The position numbers and the translations under genes are program-made. A DNA stretch of 64,000 nt. It comes from Buxus sempervirens (Eukaryota; Streptophyta; Magnoliopsida; Buxales; Buxaceae). Below, one piece after another: positions 56,956-64,000 of the stretch. Position 1 is the first letter of the stretch; the number at the start of each line of letters is the position of its first letter. Under the pieces are notes generated by a model that saw only the letters and a program-made list of their open reading frames with translations, did not search any database and was not told where the DNA came from. The stretch lies in contig OX387184.1 of the NCBI GenBank assembly GCA_947561395.2, positions 37,810,766 through 37,874,765 of the forward strand, written 5' to 3'.

Positions 56956-59849
56956 ATGGCCCGCCTTAGATCGGCTTCCCGAGATCCTGCAGATGAGCCT
57001 TCCTCCTCGAGGGTTAGGCGAGATCCTGCTGATGTGGCCTCGTCTTCGAGGACCGAGAGGGATTCTGATTCTGATATCCCAGATTTCCCTTCTGGGGATT
57101 CGCGTGAGGCGACCCCAAAGGTATACTCTAACCCTTCAGATTTTAACATTCTTTTACAAAAACATCTTCCTGATTCTTCAATTATTTTCTTTTAGCCGAT
57201 TGTTGAGGCTTCCGGCAGAGATAGGAGCCGTAGCAGACGCAGAGCTGGAGGCGTAGATCGAGACCTTGATGAGGGTCATAGAGGAGGCCGCAGAGGGGGC
57301 CGTGGCAGAGATGAGGCCAGGACCAGGGTTGAGATCCCTGAGGAGGTGGCTGCCCAGATTAGGGACACTGATCTTCTGCATGGTTTGAGGACTCATCCTT
57401 CAGCATGCGTTAGGGCGGATATCCCTTTGGATTTTGCTATGTCCCATTATAGAGGGAGTTGGGCCAGCTTTACTAGATTCTTGAGAGCTTGCAGTTCGGC
57501 CTATCGTCGGGAGCTAGGATTATACGGTTTCGGCATATTTATCACCATCCCGGACGTTCGCTTGGATCGAGCCCTCATTGCAGCATTATTGGAGAGGTTT
57601 TTCCCAGAGACCTTGAGCTTCCACTTCCCAGATGTTGAGATTGGGATCCGGCCTTCTGATTTCACGCTCATCACCGGGATTAGGATGATCGGTGATGTTA
57701 TCACTGAGATGGCGATGCCAGAGGCCGATGAGATTGCTGGTTATCTTGGATATATTGTGCTGCCTCCTGAGGCATGGGATCGGGGAAGAGCTAGATTGTC
57801 TCTGACATGGCTGAGAGAGACTTTCGGGAGGAGGCAGTTTGGCCAGCTTGCTGCCGGTGACCATGTGTTCCCCTTCGCCTTCCGATTTCTTTTTCTGTAT
57901 ATGATGGGATCCTGCTTCTTCCCAGAGGACACGACTTCAGTTAGTCCTCACTTCTTGAGTCTTCTGGGAGATTTGCAACGGGCGAGGAGGTATGCCTGGG
58001 GCCCACTCATATTTGGTACTATTCTGGCTGGCCTGCGCCGATCAGTGAGTGGCCTCTCTACTTCCAGAGGGGCTGGAGTTGGGTGCAGGTTCTTCTGGCC
58101 CTTCTTGCAGGTGAAATGTTCATTTCTTTTCTTTTTTCTCTCTTTCTCTTTTCCTTATCTCTCATTTTCTATTCCTCTAACTCTTTTCTTATTTTTGTAG
58201 TTTTTTGCTAGGGTTTATATACCCTATTTCCGCCCTACCTCTACGATGCCTGAGGAGACGTATCCCATGGCACTCAGATGGTGTCATGTAGAGCACGACT
58301 CTGAAAAGAGTCGTCCCAGGTCCGCCCGGGCCCACTTGGACAGGTTGTATCGGTCTGAGGTAATCTTCTTTAATTTCTCTACTTTCTTCTTTTCTTTTCT
58401 TCCTGGACTCGCATATCTGATGTCTTGTTCTGTTTTTCAGCTATTTGTCCCCAGGATGGAGGACATTCATGAGGTGTTGGCCCTGCAGGCTGCGAGAGAT
58501 GATGCATTTGTCCCTGACCAGAGACGACAGAGATACCAGTTCTTTATTGGTCAGCTGGGCAGCATCTGGTATTGTGGTGAGCGCTTCTTCTTTCAGCATG
58601 TGGGAGAGCCACGGATTCCTGCCATCCCGCCAGATACTACTCCTCTCTATCCTCCTATGCCTGTTGATCCTGCCCAGTTCTTAGATTGGACTGAGGCAGA
58701 GACATTATTGGAGGAGGGTGACTATGATGCATGGTTCAGGCGATCTTCTGTTGGGTGCCTCATGTCACCCATGCCTGTCCGTGGCGGAGTCACGGAGATA
58801 GGAGGGGTAGTGATTAGGGCCTACGACACCACGGTATGCTTTCTTCTTTTGTGATCTTCTATTTCTATTTCATCTGTCTTTAGCATTTTTCTGACTTCTT
58901 TCTTCTCTATTTCAGGAGGCTCAATTGGCAGAGATCCGGTCTCGCTATGCTGATCTAGAGCGCCAGCGTGACGCCGCGATCGCCGAGCGGGATGCCCTCT
59001 ATATTACCATCTCAGATCTCCGGGGGCAGCTAGCCAGAGCCCAGGGCCAGGAGGGTCCATCTGATGTACATGATCAGGCGGGTCCATCTGATGCACAGGA
59101 CCAGGCGGGTCCATCCGATACTCAGGTTAATTTCTTCTTTTATTTCCATTCCTGCTTTTGTATTTGTTTGTCTTGTTCTGACTGAATTTTCCTCTTAGTT
59201 TCAGGAGTACACAGCTGGTCCCTCTTCACCTGCTTCACCCGTGCCTATGCATTTCCGGGATGAGGTGTTTTCTGTGGCACGGGTGGAGTTCGTGACGTCT
59301 CCTAGTCCAGAGGAGGTTCCTGCAGCAGAGCCCGAGGTCGAGGCTGATATTGTACCTGCTACTGAGGACGTGCCAGAGTCTGCCCCAGTAGCTGAGACGG
59401 CTCCTGCTACATCTGCTGATGTTGATATGGATTCGGCTGTGGACGCCGCTGTGGTAGAGCCTACCGTGGAGACTGCGGTGATGGCGGAGGCTACAGCTGA
59501 TCCTGTAGAGCCTGGGGTTGATGCTGATGTACCTGAGACCTCTGCCCCTGCTAGTCCTACTATGGAGGATATCGAGGAGACGCATGCTGCTGTGGATACG
59601 TCAGAGGAGTCTTCCCGTACTGATTCTGATGTAGATACTTCAGGGTATGTCCCTCCTGATCATCCTACTGCTGGCCTTGTACCTTTATATATGTGGCATG
59701 ATGTTCAGTCTGTTTTGAGCAGGATGCCGCGTAGCACAGCCCGCAATGTGGTGCGGCATGTCTTTAAGCGCAGGCGATCTTCAGGCCGAGGACGAAGCAG
59801 AGGACGAGGCCGTGGCAGTAGGGTCGGACCTGCATGGTCATTAGATTAG
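56956..59849 (+). CDS. Antisense gene 1: plant mobile domain protein, six exons
   Basis: A PMD protein (the domain family of MAIN/MAIL-like proteins) coded opposite to the integrase. Exons fit GT-AG at 56956-57120, 57196-58110, 58201-58359, 58441-58833, 58916-59125 and 59205-59849; every exon length is a multiple of three, giving 828 residues with no stop. Exon 1 starts MARLRSASRDPADEPSSS. An Arg/Gly-rich patch precedes the PMD in exon 2: ALLERFFPETLSFHFPDVE, IRPSDFTLITGIRM, FLYMMGSCFFPED and YAWGPLIFG. Exon 5 has a coiled coil (LAEIRSRYADLERQRD) and three GPSD repeats. Exon 6 is Glu/Ala/Val-rich and ends with a basic KRRRSSGRGRSRGRGRG tail, perhaps nuclear. Antisense PMD frames are known in some Tat-lineage elements; function is unknown. 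The splice pattern is predicted. Confidence 0.82.
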
Positions 59850-60052
59850 GATTATTCATATACACTTGTATTTTTTTGGTAAAAGTGATGTAAACATTCA
59901 TGTATATAAAAGAAGTTTGATTTATTTCCATTTGTGTTCTTTCTTCTTTATTTATAGTATTTATTACCTCATGAATGTTAAACAGGGACAGGTGAAGCTT
60001 AGGGAAACAAAGGAAATTAAAAATTCCCATTTTTTTGCATTTTTTCGAAGGA
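59850..60052. other. 3' flank of antisense gene 1
   Basis: About 200 bp of AT-rich sequence after the stop codon, with a TGTAAACATTCATG stretch. It may hold the polyadenylation signal, but no clear AATAAA is visible. The next palindrome array begins at 60053. Confidence 0.4.
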
Positions 60053-60181
60053 ACCGTATTTATACTACGAGCAAGCGGTGCCCGTAAAATTGCTACGGGC
60101 GTACCTTGCCCGTGAAGTTTGCACGGTCAGGCGTGTCCGTAATACCTATACGGGCGCGCCTTGCCCGTAATATAATTACGG
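60053..60181. repeat. CCCGTA/TACGGG array upstream of antisense gene 2
   Basis: Five tandem units: CCGTATTTATACTACGAGC..., CCCGTAAAATTGCTACGGGC..., CCCGTGAAGTTTGCACGGTC..., TCCGTAATACCTATACGGGC... and CCCGTAATATAATTACGG.... Inter-unit spacers read GTACCTTG, GGCGTG or GCGCCTTG. The array ends 24 bp before the TATA box of the second antisense gene. Confidence 0.88.
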
Positions 60182-60205
60182 AATTTACTGCCTTGCGATT
60201 TTTTC

Positions 60206-60213
60206 TATATAAA
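60206..60213 (+). promoter_or_regulatory. TATA box of antisense gene 2
   Basis: TATATAAA in 'ttttctatataaactcc', 24 bp after the palindrome array and about 92 bp before the first usable ATG at 60305. Together they form a compact plus-strand promoter inside the gypsy element. Confidence 0.65.
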
Positions 60214-60304
60214 CTCCTAGGGAACGTCATTGTGACACTTTTATTGATTGGAAAACTCCCTGAGCACGTCTTTTCTCGCTTTCCTTGGCTTCTTTGGTGC
60301 TTCC

Positions 60305-62140
60305 ATGGCTTCCCCTACGCCGCTTTCTCCTGCCGTTGAATCTCCTCCTGCAAGACAACCTGTTAGATCAAAACCTCCTAATCTTACCAGGTACAATATT
60401 GTGGATTCCTTTTATGATAGATGGGTTAACTCCATGACCCTTGATGAGGAGATTCGTTGGGATTCCATCCACTTAGGGCACATCCTACACCTCCCTAAAA
60501 TTCCCTTTAAGTGGGAAATCATTGAAGCTTTGATAGGCCATTGGGTACCTGAGCTGAATCTCTTCCGTTTTGATGATAAAGAGATGACTCCTACCATAGA
60601 AGAGATTGAAACCATCCTTGGCCTTAGATTTTCTGAAAAAGTTGTGAACCCACCCCTAAAGCTTAGTTATAAAAAAGAGGCTTCCACTTTCTTGGGTATA
60701 GGGAAGAAGGACTTAGGAAATTCTGATGCACTATTGACCTTGTCCAAGACCTTTTTGACTGAAAAACTTCTGAGGAGTAATGACAAGGACTCTAGGTTTA
60801 ATGCATTGACCCTGATAGTGGTCAATCAGCTGCTTTTTCCACGGGGTGATGACCAGGTTGACTTGGCTCTCATCTCAGTTATCTGTCAGGTTAGGGAACG
60901 CGAGAGGTTGGCCCCTATGATCCTAGCAGAGATATATCAGGCTCTTACTGATTGTTATTTCAGGAAGAAGAAACGCTTCCTTGCCTGCGCCCCTATCCTA
61001 CAGGTAAAATATGCATGTATTTTTTTCTTCTATTTTTTTTTTCTTTCTATTCTTCCTTTCCTTTCTTTTTTTTCTCTCCTTTTTTTTTCTTCTTCTCTTT
61101 TTTCTTTCTTCTCTTTTTTTTCTTTTTCTTTCTCTTTTTTTATTTTTCTCTCTCTTTTTTTTCTTCTTCTTCTTTTTTTTCTTTTTTTCTTTTTTTTTCT
61201 TTTTTTTTCTTTTTGGAAATAAATTGAAATACTCCCTTTTTCTGCAGCTTTGGTTGCTTGACCATCTTAGCCAGGTTGAAGAAATAACTCGCCGCTTCTT
61301 TCCAAGATTGAAAGTTCCTGTTTTGATGAGCAATAGGGGATGTCCTAACATCCAAGTGGCAAGCAAGGCTGGTTCACTTTCTTGGGTACTCTCCAGGATG
61401 ATCAAGTGAGATGGCCTGGCACTTATCAGCCCACTCCAGAGACAGTGATCAGCTTTAGAGATAAAAACTTTCTGGCCCTAGCAGGCTTGAAATCTGCTGT
61501 TCTCTATCTTCCTTTGAGGGTTCTTCGGCAATTTGGAGCGACCCAAGGAATTATGATTCCCACAGGTTATGAGAGCTTTATAGGGCCACTTAATTCAGCC
61601 ACCATGGGGCTAAATGCTCAATTAATGAAAGAGTGGTCCTATGTTTGCTTTCTGCGGGGTCCAGTCTTTTCTGAGTCCCATGTGAAGGACTATCACTTCT
61701 GGATCAAGGAACAGGTGCAGAGTCATGCCCCAGTACCAGAGGATCCTCCTGCAGTTCTTCCTCCTACTTATGAGGACATTCTGGAGTCAGAAAGGGCAAC
61801 TCATAAGCGGCTTCAACAAATATGGGTACGGGAGGCTCAAGAACTTAGGATAAAAGTCCTTGTTCTGGAGAGGAAGCTTGAAGAGCAGAAGTCTGGCCGC
61901 ATTGCCATAGAGAAGAAACTTGAAGAACAAAGGCAGGCTCGTCGCTTTGAAGTCCGTGTGATGCGGAAGAAGTATCAGGATTCCTTGGCTGACCTTAGGG
62001 CGTTGAAGAGCAAGCTTTCTTTTTCAGATGAGGTCATCTCCTTTTTGAGTGATCCTGATGCAGAGGGTGCTTCTGGAATCATTGCAACTCAGGCAGCTAG
62101 GATTAGGGAGCTTGAGGAGCAGTTAGGGAGTAGGGATTAG
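60305..62140 (+). pseudogene. Antisense gene 2: DUF7745/PMD-like with coiled coil, frame break
   Basis: Exon 1 (60305-61003) starts MASPTPLSPAVESPPARQPV; earlier in-frame starts need a TTG. It reads YNIVDSFYDRWV, LNLFRFDDKEMTPTIEEIE, FLGIGKKDLG, LTLIVVNQLLFPRGDDQVD and PMILAEIYQALTDCYFRKKK, a layout I associate with DUF7745, a PMD relative. A 244-bp intron (61004-61247) with a long pyrimidine tract follows; the acceptor is TCTGCAG. Exon 2 (61248-62140) starts LWLLDHLSQVEEI. Between about 61360 and 61385 the frame must shift: one frame hits TGA at 61409, while the other carries on to 62140 (TYQPTPETVISFRDKNF, LPLRVLRQFGATQGIMIP). The C-terminus is a long coiled coil (VLERKLEEQKSGRIAIEKKL). This copy is probably broken by the shift unless it is a sequence error. 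Confidence 0.7.
61010..61215 (+). repeat. Pyrimidine tract in intron of antisense gene 2
   Basis: About 200 bp of almost pure T and C (TTTTTTCT repeats) filling the predicted intron. It generates poly-Phe and poly-Lys open frames in both directions, which are not genes. On the strand of the gypsy gag-pol transcript it would be purine-rich. Confidence 0.85.
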
Positions 62141-63161
62141 ATTCTTTCATCATTTTTTTTTTCTTTCATTTTTTTTTCATACTTTTTTACAAAAGCAAAC
62201 TCCATTAGTGGAAAGATATTAGATTTAATTCAAAAATAGGTTTTATATTATTGGCCTCAGAATTCTCAGATGCTTATAAAAACAGAAGTTTTATGAAAAA
62301 GTATTTGATTTCTCATCATTGGCCAAAGTATAGTTTTTTTTTTTTTTTTTTTTTTTGAAAGCTGATCCAAAACACTTAATCACATATAATTAAAGGAATT
62401 AAAATCAGGTTGAATAATGAAAAGGGTAGTCCAAGCAATAGGGAGAGACCAAATTTGTCTACCCCGTGACCTTTAGAATCATCCCCTAATGATTTTTCCT
62501 TCCTGATTGGCCTTGCTAATCTGCTCAGTTTCCAGTGCTCATGCTGATTTGAAACTTAGACCCCATGATCAACTCATCCCTTGATTCTCTTCTTCTTTTT
62601 TTTTTTTTTTTTTTTTTCTTCTTTTTTTTTTTCTTTTTTTCTTTTTTTCTTTTTGCCCTTCTTGCCCCTAGTGCCAATTACGGTTTTCACTAGGGTTGGC
62701 CTCTGCATTCCGTCATCACCAATCTTACTCTGAAAGTTGAATGAATATAATAAAATCACCGAGGTCTTAATAATAGGACGAAACAAAGGCTAGGTTCGGT
62801 TTATGAAAGAAAAGGTATTAAAGGCTCAAAATTTTCTAAGTGTGAAAATGGGTCAACTGGACTTACAGTCATGGTGAATTCAATCCCATTCCCCTTCTTT
62901 TGTATTTGGCATTTATTTGCCCCTATTTTTTTCTTTTTCTCTTTTTTTTTTTCTTTTTTTTTTTCAAATTTTTTCTTCTTCTTTTTTTTTTCTTTTTGCC
63001 CCTATTGGCCTTGCCCTTATTGGCTTTGCCCCAGTATAAGGCTGTAAGTCCAGTTTGGGTTTAACAAAAAAATACGAACAGGCTCAAATTGGTTTGACTA
63101 GGGATTCAAATTTTGGGATATAAAGAACAATGGCCTCAGATCCTTTCCTAGTAATATTCAT
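62141..63161. other. T/C-rich spacer between antisense gene 2 and integrase
   Basis: About 1 kb with no gene. It has T or T/C runs at 62150-62180, 62334-62357, 62595-62655 and 62931-62996. Antisense gene 2 (plus) and the integrase (minus) converge on this spacer, so both transcripts should end or overlap here. No polyadenylation signal can be assigned with confidence. Confidence 0.6.
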
Positions 63162-64000
63162 TCATGGAAAATATCTCTTTGCTGCATCAGAGTTAATTGG
63201 CTCAGGAAAATCCTTCCCATCCATTTCTGTTAAGATGAGAGCACCCCCTGATAGAACTTTCTTGACCACATAAGGTCCTTCCCAATTTGGTTTGAACTTT
63301 CCACGAGGATCTTCCAAAAAGGGTAAAATCTTCTTTAATACCAAATTTCCTTCTTGGAAGGTTCTGGGCTTCACCTTTTTATTGTAAGCCCTAGCCATCC
63401 TCTTCCGATATATTTGGCCATGACTAAGTGCCTTCAAACGCTTTTCTTCAATTAAATTGAGTTGATCATGTCTAGACTGTATCCATTCAGCTTCTTCTAA
63501 TTCTGCTTCCATTAGCACTCTTAGTGAAGGTATTTCCACTTCCACTGGTAAAACTGCTTCCATTCCATAGACTAAGGAGTATGGGGTTGCCCCTGTAGAA
63601 GTCCGAATTGAGGTTCTGTAAGCATGTAGAGCAAGTGGCAGCATTTCATGCCAATCTTTAAAACTCACTACCATCTTTTGAATAATCTTCTTTATATTCT
63701 TATTTGCTGCTTCCACTGCCCCATTCATCTTTGGTCTGTAAGGCGCTGACTTGTGGTGGGTAATCTGAAATTGTTCACACATCTTCCTCATGTCTTTGTT
63801 CTTAAGGTTCGAAGCATTGTCTGTTACTATGGCACTTGGCAAACCATAGCGGCAAATGATGTTGTGCTTCAAAAACTTAAGAACATGGCTACTCGTAATG
63901 TTTGCATAAGAAGCCGCTTCTACCCACTTAGTGAAGTAATCAATTGCTACGAGTATAAATCTATGTCCATTTGATGCCTTTGGAGAGATCATTCCAATGA
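63162..64000 (-). CDS. Ty3/gypsy (Tat/Ogre-type) integrase, C-terminal part of pol
   Basis: The frame is open from the window edge to a TGA at 63162-63164. From the edge it reads IGMISPKASNGHRFILVAID. The catalytic triad is visible: Asp in VAIDYFTKWVEA, Asp in AIVTDNASNL, and Glu in NGAVEAANKNI with 35 residues between the second Asp and the Glu, as in D-D-35-E integrases. HAYRTSIRTSTGATPYSLVYG and the C-terminal PFLEDPRGKFKPNWEGPYVV follow, the latter a GPY/F-type module; no chromodomain comes after it. It inserts cDNA into the genome. RT, RNase H and the integrase N-terminal zinc finger lie beyond the window. No break is seen here. Tat/Ogre assignment rests on motif similarity. Confidence 0.93.
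   Translation of the reverse strand, partial: IGMISPKASNGHRFILVAIDYFTKWVEAASYANITSSHVLKFLKHNIICRYGLPSAIVTDNASNLKNKDMRKMCEQFQITHHKSAPYRPKMNGAVEAANKNIKKIIQKMVVSFKDWHEMLPLALHAYRTSIRTSTGATPYSLVYGMEAVLPVEVEIPSLRVLMEAELEEAEWIQSRHDQLNLIEEKRLKALSHGQIYRKRMARAYNKKVKPRTFQEGNLVLKKILPFLEDPRGKFKPNWEGPYVVKKVLSGGALILTEMDGKDFPEPINSDAAKRYFP

Larger units (their letters stand above)
53259..64000 (-). mobile_element. Tat/Ogre-like Ty3/gypsy element, 3' part
   Basis: The minus-strand order from the window edge downwards is integrase (64000-63162), a spacer, two antisense genes on the plus strand (60305-62140 and 56956-59849), a polypurine tract (55070-55057) and the 3' LTR (55056-53259). The integrase motif GMISPKASNGHRFILVAIDY and the large region between integrase and 3' LTR are typical of the Tat/Ogre lineage. 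gag, protease, RT, RNase H and the 5' LTR lie outside the window, so the target duplication (expected CTGAG) cannot be checked. The element interrupts LINE-h. Confidence 0.9.

Noticed and set aside
60053..60181. CRISPR-like array
   Set aside because: Regular short repeats with spacers, but in a plant retroelement; units are diverged palindromes and spacers are not unique sequences of constant length.
60952..61405. Poly-Phe and poly-Lys frames around the second antisense gene
   Set aside because: They arise from the intron pyrimidine tract; splice sites explain the region better.

Overview
This window is plant nuclear DNA made almost wholly of nested retrotransposons. The evidence is plant-type L1 LINEs (ORF1 with a DUF4283-like domain and CCHC knuckle; ORF2 with endonuclease, reverse transcriptase and a C-terminal zf-RVT knuckle), TG...CA LTRs with 5-bp target duplications, and a Tat/Ogre-type Ty3/gypsy integrase. 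I found no single-copy host gene, rRNA or tRNA. Names such as LINE-a or LTR-A are mine and local to this report. The species cannot be named from the sequence; the nesting depth suggests a large, repeat-rich plant genome.

Layout. 1-1982: the ends of two LTR-A copies, one inside the other, and one LTR-B. 1983-8939: LINE-a, split by solo LTR-B2. 8940-22132: the 3' end of LINE-c, split by LINE-b (itself split by solo LTR-A3) and by solo LTR-A4. 22133-28002: LINE-d on the minus strand, split by a short 5'-truncated LINE-e that carries solo LTR-C1. 28003-31348: a minus-strand LINE 3' half joined head to head with a plus-strand 5' half, probably one twin-primed insertion. 31349-53258: LINE-h, cut by four separate insertions (LINE-i, LTR-B3, LTR-A5, LTR-A6) and then by the gypsy element. 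LINE-i contains LTR-D1 in ORF1 and LINE-j, which in turn contains LINE-k. 53259 to the window edge: the 3' part of a Tat/Ogre-like element read on the minus strand, whose LTR belongs to the same family as solo LTR-D1.

Most coding sequence is dead: LINE ORFs carry stops, frameshifts or damaged catalytic residues. LINE-b ORF2 is the best preserved. The gypsy integrase is open to the window edge and keeps its D-D-35-E residues.

The most interesting part is the gypsy element between its 3' LTR and integrase. There, two intron-containing genes lie on the strand opposite to the integrase. The first fits an 828-residue plant-mobile-domain (PMD) protein in six exons. The second is a DUF7745-like PMD relative with a coiled-coil tail and one frame break. 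Upstream of both genes, and in U3 of the LTR, are arrays of about 28-bp units built on the inverted repeat CCCGTA...TACGGG. LTR-A copies have analogous palindrome arrays whose sequence differs between copies, although the two arrays inside one LTR tend to match. These arrays look like a promoter module that is replaced as a unit, and they are the best candidate here for an undescribed system.
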